A DNA stretch of 26,390 nt. Source: JAZDJJ01 sp043804035. Lineage in GTDB: Bacteria; Bacteroidota; Bacteroidia; Palsa-948. Each line of letters opens with the position of its first letter. The first letter of the stretch is position 1. The position numbers were made by a program, and so were the translations under genes. Below, piece by piece: positions 15,382-23,468 of the stretch. The stretch spans positions 1-26,390 of the forward strand of contig JAZDJJ010000145.1 in NCBI GenBank assembly GCA_043804035.1. Direction: 5' to 3'. The notes under the pieces were generated by a model, which did not search any database, had not been told where the DNA came from, and worked only from the letters and a program-made list of their open reading frames with translations.

Positions 15382-16377
15382 ATGATGCAACCAGACAATG
15401 TTCTTATCTATGCGCTGCTCGGCTTTGGAGCGCTGATTTTTCTTTGGATTTTTTTTAGAATCCTTCCTATCGGATTGTGGGTAACTTCTCAACTTTCGGG
15501 AGTAAGAATTTCGTTGATACAACTTGCACTGATGCGTTTCAGGAATGTTCCTCCGGGTGTTATTGTGAATGCACTTATCAACGGATATAAAGCCGGACTT
15601 ATTCTTTCACGCGATCAATTAGAAGCGCATTTTATGGCTGGAGGACATGTGCAGCCGGTAGTTAATGCATTGATATCTGCCGAGAAAGCAAATATTCCGC
15701 TTAACTTCAAACTTGCTACGGCAATTGATCTTGCCGGACGTGATGTGTTTGATGCAGTGCAACTTTCTGTTAATCCACGTGTGATTGACACACCTGCTGT
15801 TTCTGCTGTAGCAAAAAATGGTATTCAATTGATAGTTAAAGCAAGGGTAACAATAAGAACTAACATTAATCAATTAGTGGGAGGAGCAGGTGAAGAAACT
15901 ATTCTTGCACGTGTTGGAGAAGGAATTGTTACCGCCATTGGCTCTGCTGATGATCATAGATTGGTGCTGGCAAACCCTGATACCATATCAAAGACAGTAT
16001 TAAAAAAAGGATTAGATGCAGGCACTGCCTTTGAAATTCTTTCTATTGATATTGCTGATGTTAATGTAGGAGAAAATATTGGCGCAAAACTACAAATAGA
16101 TCAGGCAAGTGCTGATTTGAAAGTAGCACAGGCAAAAGCCGAAGAAAGAAGAGCCGCAGCTGTAGCAAGTGAGCAGGAGATGAAAGCAAAAGCGCAGGAA
16201 GCGAGAGCAAAAGTGATTGAGGCAGAAGCACAAATTCCTATTGCTATGGCAGAATCATTCCGAAGCGGGAATCTCGGTATTATGGATTACTATAAGATGC
16301 AAAATATACAGGCAGACACACAGATGCGAGAATCCATCGCAAAACCAATGCAGCAAAAAGATAAAGCAAAAGATTGA
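15382..16377 (+). CDS. floA: Flotillin-like protein FloA
   Basis: A 331-residue bacterial flotillin (formerly UPF0365), a membrane-anchored scaffold of functional membrane microdomains. A hydrophobic hairpin-type anchor covers about 8-28 (LIYALLGFGALIFLWIFF). The FloA-specific segment SGVRISLIQLALMRFRNVPPG and the SPFH/band-7 domain follow to about 230 (including AVSAVAKNGIQLIVKARVTIRTN and GEGIVTAIGSADDH). Then comes an Ala/Glu-rich coiled coil of about 240-290 (AKAEERRAAAVASEQEMKAKAQ). Length is typical. Two adjacent ATGs at 15,382 and 15,385 are both possible starts. The usual NfeD partner is not adjacent. The stop codon lies inside a short TATTGAC-type heptamer array. Confidence 0.96.
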   Translation: MMQPDNVLIYALLGFGALIFLWIFFRILPIGLWVTSQLSGVRISLIQLALMRFRNVPPGVIVNALINGYKAGLILSRDQLEAHFMAGGHVQPVVNALISAEKANIPLNFKLATAIDLAGRDVFDAVQLSVNPRVIDTPAVSAVAKNGIQLIVKARVTIRTNINQLVGGAGEETILARVGEGIVTAIGSADDHRLVLANPDTISKTVLKKGLDAGTAFEILSIDIADVNVGENIGAKLQIDQASADLKVAQAKAEERRAAAVASEQEMKAKAQEARAKVIEAEAQIPIAMAESFRSGNLGIMDYYKMQNIQADTQMRESIAKPMQQKDKAKD

Positions 16378-16406
16378 TTATTGATTATTGACTATTGACT
16401 ATTAAA
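16372..16406. repeat. TATTGAC-type heptamer array, short
   Basis: Five 7-bp units (GATTGAT, TATTGAT, TATTGAC, TATTGAC, TATTAAA) overlap the floA stop codon at 16,375-16,377. They are followed by degenerate TTGAC/TTGAAC-like sequence up to the next gene. The unit is identical to that of the 22-unit array at 21,573-21,726. Confidence 0.85.
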
Positions 16407-16452
16407 CTTGACATTTTAGTCCTTGACCTTTAAACATTGAACATTTCTATTT

Positions 16453-16869
16453 ATGGGATTAATATATGCAACAATTCGGCTTAGAAATTATGATGATATT
16501 TTGTTAGCCAGAAAGGGCTACATTAAGACAGATAAAATACGTGGCGAAACAATTAAAGTATTGGTAGATACAGGAGCAAGTATGCTTGCTATTACCGAGC
16601 ATATTAAAAATCAGCTTGGTTTAAATAAAGTATATGAAAGAGAAGTAGAATTAGCAGATGGCAGAGTGCAAATGCTTGATGTAGTCGGTCCAATAGAGAT
16701 TACATTTGAAAATAGGGTATCCATATCTTCCGCTTTTGTACTTACACAGGGAGAACCCTTGCTTGGTGCTATTCCAATGGAGGAAATGGATGTAGTATTG
16801 CATCCTCAATCCGAAAAAATGATAGTTAATCCTGAAAGCCCCTACATTCCAAAATTAAAGTTGAAATAA
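16453..16869 (+). CDS. Retropepsin-like aspartyl protease (clan AA)
   Basis: A 138-residue single-domain protein with the pepsin/retropepsin active-site motif VDTGAS (Asp39 the likely catalytic residue). It is followed by the hydrophobic strand MLAITEHIKNQLGL and the second signature PLLGAIPMEEMDVVLHP (about 102-118). Such proteins act as homodimers, each chain giving one aspartate. No signal peptide or membrane segment is visible, so it is probably cytoplasmic. Close relatives are small bacterial clan AA proteases found widely in Bacteroidota and cyanobacteria; substrates are unknown. The ATG at 16,453 has no Shine-Dalgarno sequence. It lies 75 bases after floA on the same strand and may be read with it. 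Confidence 0.85.
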   Translation: MGLIYATIRLRNYDDILLARKGYIKTDKIRGETIKVLVDTGASMLAITEHIKNQLGLNKVYEREVELADGRVQMLDVVGPIEITFENRVSISSAFVLTQGEPLLGAIPMEEMDVVLHPQSEKMIVNPESPYIPKLKLK

Positions 16870-16923
16870 TAAGAGTATTGTTAATGATTAATTCATGCAA
16901 ACTAAATACGTCATTACAAATGA

Positions 16924-16942
16924 AGTGTAACGGTGTTACTCT
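16924..16942 (+). terminator. Possible hairpin after protease gene
   Basis: AGTGTAAC pairs with GTTACTCT around a GGT loop with one mismatch, 55 bases after the protease stop and before tRNA-Arg. No U-tract follows, so it may be only a stem-loop or a decayed repeat. Confidence 0.25.
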
Positions 16943-17011
16943 GATATTGCCGAAATAAATAACAAACAAAATGTGTTTTTGCGTAACATCATTTAAATAA
17001 AAATAAAATTT

Positions 17012-17085
17012 GGCTCCGTAGTTCAACTGGATAGAACATCTGACTACGGATCAGAAAGTTGGGAGTTCAAATCTCTCCGGAGTCA
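17012..17085 (+). tRNA. tRNA-Arg (anticodon ACG)
   Basis: A full cloverleaf can be drawn. Acceptor GGCTCCG (17,012-17,018) pairs with CGGAGTC (17,078-17,084), one G-U pair. The D stem is GTTC/GAAC. The anticodon stem TCTGA/TCAGA has loop CTACGGA, so the anticodon is ACG at 17,046-17,048. The variable loop is AAGTT and the T stem is GGGAG/CTCTC with loop TTCAAAT. The discriminator is A17085, and the 3' CCA is not encoded. The ACG anticodon (A34 normally modified to inosine) reads CGN arginine codons. Its 3' end is immediately followed by the open frame of a truncated surface-protein gene. Confidence 0.95.
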
Positions 17086-17602
17086 CAAAAAAAATAGTAA
17101 CTACACAAACGGTGCAACATCTTATACATGGACATTACCTTCAGGATGGAAAGGAACTTCTACAACGACTTCTATCGTTACAACTGCGGGTTCAACAAGC
17201 GGGGATATTACTGTAAGTGCGAACAATGCTTGTGGTTCTTCTGTAGCACGAATATTGCGAGTAATCGTAGACAATGGTATTGCTATTATAAATAGTGATA
17301 AAAAACTTAAAACAACAGAATGTAAAAAAACAAATATAGAAAACTTAACGAATAGTGATACTATTGATATTATTAAAGTTTATCCTAATCCCGCTAGCGA
17401 AAAAATAATAATAACGGCAAACAACGATAATATAAATGCAATAGAAATTTACAATGAAAAAGGAGAAAATGTTTTTCAGTCAGCGAATCAACAAACAGAT
17501 CAATTCACTATTAATTTGAGGTCCTTACCTACAGGCATTTATCTTTTAAAAATCAAAACTGAAAAAAAACAATTTATACAAAAAATTATAGTACAATATT
17601 AA
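17086..17602 (+). pseudogene. 5'-truncated type IX-secreted surface protein (C-terminal remnant)
   Basis: The frame ending at 17,602 is open through this whole interval and even into the tRNA gene, but has no ATG start; a TTG at 17,255 is not a convincing one. From about 17,096 it reads like an Ig/PKD-type repeat (NYTNGATSYTWTLPSGW, then SGDITVSANNACGSS). A linker and a typical type IX sorting domain follow: KVYPNPASEK, IEIYNEKGENVF, LRSLPTGIYLLKI, ending KKQFIQKIIVQY. Intact genes of this kind encode large cell-surface or secreted proteins with a signal peptide. Here all of the N-terminal part is missing, cut next to the tRNA-Arg 3' end. The stop codon abuts MITE copy 3. It is probably not expressed as a functional protein. 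Confidence 0.75.
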
Positions 17603-17742
17603 GGGCAGTTCTAAAAATACAAATAAACGTCATTGCGAAGGAGGAACGACTGAAGCAATCAGTTTTTTTATGTAGAAATAGAGATTGCTTCCTGCTTCGT
17701 GCCTCGCAGTCGCAATGACGGAATCAATTTTTGGAACCGCCC
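17603..17742 (+). mobile_element. MITE-like element, copy 3 (140 bp)
   Basis: It begins GGGCAGTTCTAAAAAT, as copy 1 does, and ends with TTTTTGGAACCGCCC, the inverted counterpart. GTCATTGCGA lies inside the left end and TCGCAATGAC inside the right. The centre is shorter than in copies 1 and 2 and includes GATTGCTTCCTGCTTCGTGC. It starts at the base after the stop codon of the surface-protein remnant, and its right end is the first base before a long heptamer array. Confidence 0.78.
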
Positions 17743-18145
17743 TAAAATGTAAAATGCGAAATGTAAAATGTAAAATGTAAAATGCAAAATGTAAAATCTA
17801 AAATCTAAAATGTAAAATGTAAAATGTAAAATGGAAAATGGAAAATGTAAAATGTAAAATGTAAAATGTAAAATTGTAAAATCGTTAAATGCAAAATGTA
17901 AAATGTAAAATCGTAAAATGCAAAATGCAAAATGTAAAATGCAAAATGGAAAATGAAAAATGTAAAATGTAAAATGTAAAATGTAAAATGGAAAATGAAA
18001 AATGAAAAATGCAAAATGTAAAATGCAAAATGTAAAATGTAAAATGTAAAATCTAAAATGCAAAATGTAAAATGTAAAATGCAAAATGCAAAATGTAAAA
18101 TGCGAAATGTAAAATGCAAAATGGGAAATATAAAATGCGAAATCG
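17743..18145. repeat. TAAAATG-type heptanucleotide array, about 57 units
   Basis: About 400 bases consist of 7-bp units of the form NAAAATG (mostly TAAAATG and CAAAATG, with GAAAATG, CGAAATG and TAAAATC variants) and a few one-base phase shifts near 17,872-17,920. The plus strand has TAA and ATG in every frame. The minus strand reads as stop-free repeats of a hydrophobic heptapeptide pattern (HFTFYIL), which is not a real protein. It fills the whole gap between MITE copy 3 and the end of polA. No unique spacers are present. Confidence 0.95.
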
Positions 18146-18161
18146 TAATTCTATTTCTTTT

Positions 18162-20924
18162 TCAATGCGCCTCTAACCAGTTATTTCCGATTCCCATTTC
18201 CACTTCAATAGGTACAAGTAGTTTGATGGCGTGTTTCATCTTGTCTTCTATTATAGGTTTTACGGCTTCCAGTTCTTCTTTATGAATGTCAAACACCAAC
18301 TCATCGTGTACCTGCAAAATCATTTTTGATTTGAAGTTTTTTTTAGAAAATTCTTTATAAATATTTATCATTGCTATTTTAATCATATCTGCGGCAGAAC
18401 CCTGGATGGGTGCATTAACAGCATTACGTTCAGCAAAACTACGAACAGTAGCATTGTTTGAATTGATATCTCTCAGATATCTCCTTCTGCCCAAAATGGT
18501 TTCTACATAGCCCTTTTCTTTTGCCAGTAAAATAATATTGTTCATATACTCTTTGACTTTTGGATATTGAATAAAATAATTATCAATGATTTGTTTGGCT
18601 TCGGTGCGCGAAATGTTGAGCCGCTGTGCAAGACCAAAAGCAGAAATTCCATAGATAATTCCGAAGTTTACCATCTTGGCATTTCGTCTCATATCAGCAG
18701 TAACTTCTGTGATTCCATATACTTTGGCGGCTGTAGAAGTATGAATATCCTGTTTTTCGCGGAATGCTTTTATCATCTCTTCATCACCGCTTAATGCTGC
18801 AATGATGCGCAATTCTATTTGAGAATAATCGGCAGAGAGAAGAATAAAATTATCGTTGCGCGGAACAAATGCTTTACGTATCTCTCTTCCCTTTTTGGTG
18901 CGAATAGGAATGTTCTGTAAGTTCGGATTGTCAGAACTAAGTCGCCCTGTTACAGCCATTATCTGATTGTAACTTGTATGCACTCTTCCGGTTCGCGGAT
19001 TAGTGAGTAGTGGTAAAGCATCCACATAAGTGTTCTTTAATTTTTGCAATTCGCGATATTCCAGAATTTTATCAACAACAGGATGAGTGCCTTTTAATTT
19101 TTTCAGCACATCTTCCCCCGTAGCATATTGTCCCGTTTTGGTTTTCTGCGGCTTCTCCACAATTTTTAAAACATCGTAAAGAATTTCTCCAACTTGTTTT
19201 GGTGATGAAATATTGAATTGTTGTTGTCCCGCGAGAGAATAAATTTCTTTTTCGGATTTGAACAAATCTTTTGCAAGTTCTGATGAATATTCATTCAATG
19301 TTTTTATATTAATCTTAACACCTTCGGCTTCCATAGCAGCAAGAACAGGGACGAGAGGCATTTCTACTTCTTCAAAAAGTTTTTGTGTGTATGTTTCTAT
19401 GAGTATCGGCAGAAATTTTTCTTTCAGTTGAATAGTTACATCTGCATCTTCAGCAGCATAATCGTAAATCTTATCAAGAGGAACCGAACGCATACTTAAT
19501 TGATTTTTTCCTTTTTTACCAATGAGTGTTTCTATGGATATGGGCGAATAATTCAAATATGTTTCGGAAAGCAAATTCATATTGTGACGCATATCGGGCT
19601 GAATGAGGTAATGCGCAATCATCGTGTCAAATAATTTTCCTTTAATAGCAATGTCGTACCATTTCAGAACAGATATATCATATTTTATATTCTGTCCGAT
19701 TTTTTCTATGCTCTCATCTTCAAATAATTCTTTGAACTCGTTTACGATTGTATGAACATCATTATAGTTTTCGGGAACGGGAACATAGTATGCTTCATGC
19801 TTTTTGAAAGAAAACGACATGCCAACTAATTCTACATTATTTGCATTCGTGCCTGTTGTTTCAGTATCAAAGCAAAAAGATTTTTGTTTACTCAAATCAG
19901 CAATTAGTTTTTCTCTTTTCTCTTTTGTGTCAATAAGATGGTAGGCGTGAGGAACATCTGCAATAGTTTTTGTTTTCTGATTTTCTATTTGAGGCGTGAT
20001 TTCATTACTTGTTTCATCAAATAAAACTTCCTGCACATTTGTTGATTTTTTTTCTCCCAATATTCTTTTCTCAAGTGTGCGAAATTCCAATTCAGAAAAG
20101 ATTTCCGAAAGTTTTTTTTTATCCATTTCCCCTATCGTTAACCCTTCTTCATTCAAATCAACAGGAACATCGCAATAAATGGTAGCAAGTTTTTTAGAGA
20201 GTATCGCCTGAGCAGAATATTGTTTTACATTCTCTTGTAATTTACCTTTCAGTTTGTCGGCATTCTTAATTACATTTTCCACACTCCCAAATTCCCGTAC
20301 AAGTTTGATAGCGGTTCTTTCGCCAACACCAGGCAGACCGGGAATATTATCCACAGCATCACCCATCAATCCGAGAATATCAATCACCTGTTTCACTTCT
20401 TTTATTTCCCATCGCTTCAGAATATCTTCTTCTCGCAGTATTGTCCAATCGCTTTTGAAAACAGGCGGACGGAAAATAAATGTTTTGTTTGTTACTAATT
20501 GCCCAAAATCTTTGTCGGAAGTTACTATGTAGGTTTCATATCCTTGCTTCTCTGCTTTTTTCACCAGAGTTCCGATAATATCATCGGCTTCATATCCGTC
20601 GCTTTCCAATACAGGAATTTTAAATCCTTCCAGAATTTTTTTGATGTAAGGAACTGCACTGATAATATCTTCTGGTGTTGCCTGACGGTTTGCTTTGTAT
20701 TCAGAAAAATAGGTTTCTCTTTCTGTTGGTGCGTGAGTATCAAAAGCAACGGCAATATGAGTGGGATTTTTTTTGTTGAGCAGTTCGAAAAGAATATTTG
20801 TGAAACCAAAAATGGCAGATGTATTCATTCCTTTGGAAGTTAAGCGGGGTGTTTTTATCAGCGCGTAATAAGCACGATAAATCATCGCCATAGCATCTAC
20901 AAGGAAAAGTTTTTTTTCAGCCAC
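18162..20924 (-). CDS. polA: DNA polymerase I
   Basis: A 920-residue full-length family A polymerase for Okazaki-fragment processing and repair. The 5'-nuclease domain (about 1-290) has FLVDAMAMIYRAYYA, the ESDGYEADDIIGTL acidic cluster (107-120), TSDKDFGQL and the H3TH region GVGERTAIKL. The 3'-5' exonuclease (about 320-510) is probably active, with DTET at 353-356 and later YAAEDADVT. The polymerase domain has motif A LSADYSQIELR (catalytic Asp699), the O-helix RRNAKMVNFGIIYG, and motif C VHDE (Asp874). It ends NNWLEAH, a usual polA ending. The gene starts 10 bases after ribE, so the two are probably co-transcribed. The 3' end lies 16 bases from the long heptamer array. Confidence 0.98.
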   Translation of the reverse strand: MAEKKLFLVDAMAMIYRAYYALIKTPRLTSKGMNTSAIFGFTNILFELLNKKNPTHIAVAFDTHAPTERETYFSEYKANRQATPEDIISAVPYIKKILEGFKIPVLESDGYEADDIIGTLVKKAEKQGYETYIVTSDKDFGQLVTNKTFIFRPPVFKSDWTILREEDILKRWEIKEVKQVIDILGLMGDAVDNIPGLPGVGERTAIKLVREFGSVENVIKNADKLKGKLQENVKQYSAQAILSKKLATIYCDVPVDLNEEGLTIGEMDKKKLSEIFSELEFRTLEKRILGEKKSTNVQEVLFDETSNEITPQIENQKTKTIADVPHAYHLIDTKEKREKLIADLSKQKSFCFDTETTGTNANNVELVGMSFSFKKHEAYYVPVPENYNDVHTIVNEFKELFEDESIEKIGQNIKYDISVLKWYDIAIKGKLFDTMIAHYLIQPDMRHNMNLLSETYLNYSPISIETLIGKKGKNQLSMRSVPLDKIYDYAAEDADVTIQLKEKFLPILIETYTQKLFEEVEMPLVPVLAAMEAEGVKINIKTLNEYSSELAKDLFKSEKEIYSLAGQQQFNISSPKQVGEILYDVLKIVEKPQKTKTGQYATGEDVLKKLKGTHPVVDKILEYRELQKLKNTYVDALPLLTNPRTGRVHTSYNQIMAVTGRLSSDNPNLQNIPIRTKKGREIRKAFVPRNDNFILLSADYSQIELRIIAALSGDEEMIKAFREKQDIHTSTAAKVYGITEVTADMRRNAKMVNFGIIYGISAFGLAQRLNISRTEAKQIIDNYFIQYPKVKEYMNNIILLAKEKGYVETILGRRRYLRDINSNNATVRSFAERNAVNAPIQGSAADMIKIAMINIYKEFSKKNFKSKMILQVHDELVFDIHKEELEAVKPIIEDKMKHAIKLLVPIEVEMGIGNNWLEAH

Positions 20925-20934
20925 TATTTTGATT

Positions 20935-21567
20935 TTACGCTAATTGACTTGAAATTATTTTTTGAATATATTTTCCCAAAACATCAAACTCCAGATTCAC
21001 TGCATCTCCTTTTTTCATCGTGCCGAAATTTGTGTTTGAAAACGTGTGAGGAATAATTGCAATAGAAAAAGAAATCACCTTTTTATTTTTTTTCGCAGAA
21101 GAACGAACATCAACAATTGTTAAACTCACTCCATTTATACTGATAGAACCTTTTTCTACTATCAAATTTGCATTTTGAATTTTATTACCTGATATTTCAA
21201 ATCCAAAAAGCCAACTGCCATTTTCTTCTTTAATTGATTGAACATGTGCAATACAATCTACATGTCCTTGTACAAAATGTCCGTCTAATCTGTCTCCAAC
21301 TTTCAACGAGCGTTCAAGATTTACGATACTTCCTTTTGACAATAATCCAAGATTTGATTTGTCAAGGGTTTCTTTAACAGCAGTTACATAATAACTTTTT
21401 CTGGAAGAAGAAATTTTTTCTATAGTTAGACAAACTCCATTGTGCGAAACGCTTTGCCCTTTTTTTAGTTCACGGATAAAAGCCGTTTCAATGATAAAAG
21501 TAATATTGCTTTTTTCTTTTTTTAGTGCAATTACTTTTCCTGTGATTTCAACAATTCCTGTAAACAT
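20935..21567 (-). CDS. ribE: Riboflavin synthase, alpha subunit
   Basis: A 210-residue enzyme that dismutates two 6,7-dimethyl-8-ribityllumazine molecules into riboflavin and a pyrimidine product. It shows the two tandem barrel repeats of the family: the first starts MFTGIVEITG and carries NGVCLTI (43-49); GDRLDGHFVQGHVD (91-104) opens the second, which carries NGVSLTI and IPHTFSNTNFG. Length is normal. The gene is upstream of polA by 10 bases. No FMN riboswitch is visible: only five bases separate the ATG from a 22-unit heptamer array, so any promoter must lie in or beyond that array. Confidence 0.96.
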   Translation of the reverse strand: MFTGIVEITGKVIALKKEKSNITFIIETAFIRELKKGQSVSHNGVCLTIEKISSSRKSYYVTAVKETLDKSNLGLLSKGSIVNLERSLKVGDRLDGHFVQGHVDCIAHVQSIKEENGSWLFGFEISGNKIQNANLIVEKGSISINGVSLTIVDVRSSAKKNKKVISFSIAIIPHTFSNTNFGTMKKGDAVNLEFDVLGKYIQKIISSQLA

Positions 21568-21572
21568 AGTTG

Positions 21573-21726
21573 TATTGATTATTGATTATTGACTATTGAT
21601 TATTGACTATTGACTATTGACTATTGACTATTGATTATTGACTATTGACTATTGACTATTGACTATTGATTATTGATTATTGATTATTGACTATTGACTA
21701 TTGACTATTGACTATTGATTATTGCT
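21573..21726. repeat. TATTGAC/TATTGAT heptanucleotide array, 22 units
   Basis: Twenty-two uninterrupted 7-bp units (154 bp, no phase slips) read TATTGA followed by C or T; the last is TATTGCT. In order the last bases run TTCTCCCCTCCCCTTTCCCC and then T, so blocks of four C-type units recur. The array lies five bases upstream of the ribE start codon and ends where a GTCATTGCGAGG repeat begins. The same unit occurs at 16,372-16,406. Confidence 0.97.
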
Positions 21727-21834
21727 CGTCATTGCGAGGCACGAAGCAATCTCTTTCTCCTTTGTCTTAAAAAATATTATGTGCTTTCTTTCCTCGGATC
21801 TGTCCTGAACTTGTTTCAAGAAAAATTGCATTAG
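21727..21834. repeat. GTCATTGCGA repeat fragment and palindromic remnant
   Basis: CGTCATTGCGAGGCACGAAG (from 21,727), followed by CAATCTC, matches the dispersed inner motif of the MITE-like elements and the widespread GTCATTGCGAGG...GAAGCAATCTC repeats of bacteria. Further on, TCCTGAACTTGTTTCAAGA is an imperfect palindrome of another common dispersed type. The stretch looks like a graveyard of small repeats between ribE and gap. No gene is seen. Confidence 0.6.
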
Positions 21835-22905
21835 TTACTTGAATTTAGGACTGCTCTTTACTTTTGTATTTAATTTTGTTATCAAAAAAGTTGGTCCGAA
21901 TTTTAGCATAATCCCCATTTTTTCCACCAACTCCGCTAACCTATTTGAATATCCAACTTCATTATCGTACCAACCAATCACTTTCACTATTTTTCCCACA
22001 ACAGAAGTGAACCCGGCATCCAAAATACAGGAATAAGGATTACCGATGATATCAACCGAAACGATAGGATCTTCATTGTACTGCAAAATCCCTTTAAGTG
22101 AAGTTTGCGATGCTTTACGGAATGCATTATTTATTTTTTCTACAGTGGTATCTTTTTTAAGAATACAGGAAATATCGGTGAGAGAACCATTAGGTACAGG
22201 CACACGAATGCCGCAACCACCAATCTTTCCTTCAAGATGTGGAAAAATTTTTGTGATTGCTTTTGCCGCACCTGTGGAAGTGGGAATGATTGAAATTGCT
22301 GCCGCCCTTGCTCTTCTCAAATCTTTGTGAGGAACATCATGCAGTTGCTGATTGCTTGTGTAAGAATGAACAGTAGATATATAAGCATTTTCAACACCCC
22401 AGTTTTCATCCAGCACTTTTATCATTGGTGCAGCACAATTAGTAGTGCAGGAAACATTAGAAATTATTTTGTCTTCTTTTGATAAAATATTTTCATTCAC
22501 TCCAAGGACAACGCTCTTGATATCATTTCCTTTTGACGGAGCCGAGATGATTACTTTTTTTGCTCCTGCTTCCAAATGTTTTTTTGCATTAGCAGAATCT
22601 AAATAAAGTCCGGTAGATTCAATTACCACATCTATATTTAAATTTTTCCATGGAAGTTTTTTAGGATCTTTTTCTGAATAGATATTTATTTTTTTTCCAT
22701 TAATGGAAATAAAATTTTTTCCGTGATTAATTTTTCCGTCATAAACACCGTGAATAGAATCATATTTAAAAAGATGAGCGAGTGTTAAACTGTCGTGCAA
22801 ATCATTGATAGCAACTATATTGATGTTTTTCTTCTGAAGCATTACGCGGCAAACAGTTCTGCCAATTCTTCCAAAGCCATTGATGGCAACTTGTATTTTT
22901 TTCAT
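21835..22905 (-). CDS. gap: Glyceraldehyde-3-phosphate dehydrogenase, type I
   Basis: A 356-residue glycolytic enzyme converting glyceraldehyde 3-phosphate, NAD and phosphate to 1,3-bisphosphoglycerate. It has the Rossmann start VAINGFGRIGR (6-16), Asp35 in AINDL, which suits NAD, the active-site SCTTNCAAP with Cys153, base His180 in STVHSYT, the phosphate-site region RAAAISIIPTSTGAAKA, and the C-terminal WYDNEVGYSNRLAEL. Most type I enzymes end near residue 335. This one has about 20 extra residues, hydrophobic then Lys-rich (FGPTFLITKLNTKVKSSPKFK), possibly read-through into former non-coding DNA. It lies 56 bases downstream of the cupin gene and is probably co-transcribed with it. Confidence 0.96.
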   Translation of the reverse strand: MKKIQVAINGFGRIGRTVCRVMLQKKNINIVAINDLHDSLTLAHLFKYDSIHGVYDGKINHGKNFISINGKKINIYSEKDPKKLPWKNLNIDVVIESTGLYLDSANAKKHLEAGAKKVIISAPSKGNDIKSVVLGVNENILSKEDKIISNVSCTTNCAAPMIKVLDENWGVENAYISTVHSYTSNQQLHDVPHKDLRRARAAAISIIPTSTGAAKAITKIFPHLEGKIGGCGIRVPVPNGSLTDISCILKKDTTVEKINNAFRKASQTSLKGILQYNEDPIVSVDIIGNPYSCILDAGFTSVVGKIVKVIGWYDNEVGYSNRLAELVEKMGIMLKFGPTFLITKLNTKVKSSPKFK

Positions 22906-22961
22906 AAGTTTTTAAGAATGTGATTGTAAAGATAAAATGAATACATGATTTTTTTTGACTT

Positions 22962-23387
22962 TTATTTTTTCTTTTCCACTATTATCCTGTCTTTCCCATC
23001 AAACATTGGTGATTGAACCGAAAGAACTTTCAGTGGAGTTTGAGAAAAAACTTTTAGCGAATGAACTGTACATTTAGGAATGAAAATAATGTCGCCCTTT
23101 TTTACTGTGAATTTTTTATCTGCTCCATCGGTATTGATATCACTCATCGTCATTTCGCCTTCGCCATCCAAAATGTAAACATGCTCGGTGTGCGTAATAT
23201 GTTTGTGTGCTTCTACTTCTTTTTTAATGAAAATGATGAAACTGCTTACGAGTGAATCGGAATAAAGTTTTCTTAGATAAATATTTTCGTACGGAGACAA
23301 TGCTTTGACTGTATCCAGTGACTGCAAAGATTGTGCTTTGCAAAACAATGTTGCAACAACAAAAAGAAAAAGAAATATTTTTTTCAT
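22962..23387 (-). CDS. Secreted cupin-domain protein
   Basis: A 141-residue protein. I place the start at the ATG at 23,387, giving MKKIFLFLFVVATLFCKAQS, a clear signal peptide with likely cleavage after KAQ or KA. A longer frame from 23,492 would put 35 polar residues in front of it and is unlikely. The mature part is one cupin barrel. Motif 1 is His61-x-His63-x4-Glu68-x6-Gly75 (HKHITHTEHVYILDGEG). Motif 2 is GDIIFIPKCTVHSL with His109. These are the usual four metal ligands, so a metal site in the periplasm is likely. Whether it is an enzyme or a sugar/ligand-binding protein cannot be said. It precedes gap on the same strand. Confidence 0.85.
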   Translation of the reverse strand: MKKIFLFLFVVATLFCKAQSLQSLDTVKALSPYENIYLRKLYSDSLVSSFIIFIKKEVEAHKHITHTEHVYILDGEGEMTMSDINTDGADKKFTVKKGDIIFIPKCTVHSLKVFSQTPLKVLSVQSPMFDGKDRIIVEKKK

Positions 23388-23468
23388 GGCAATTTTTTTA
23401 TTCCACCGAAATATTGTAGTTACCGTGCTCTTATCTATTGGAGACAGGTTGCTATGATATTTATCGGA

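Noticed and set aside
17012..17602. Complete integrated element with attL/attR at tRNA-Arg
   Set aside because: No integrase and no second copy of the tRNA 3' end were found in the window; only the truncated gene hints at past integration.
17668..18119. Two overlapping minus-strand open frames of 138 and 104 codons with HFTFYIL-type repeats
   Set aside because: They are simply the heptamer array read backwards. Both frames are open for the same reason, and the peptide is a mechanical repeat with no family features.
21568..21834. Possible FMN riboswitch or ribosomal leader upstream of ribE
   Set aside because: The space is occupied by a heptamer array and repeat fragments; no RFN-type conserved stems are visible.
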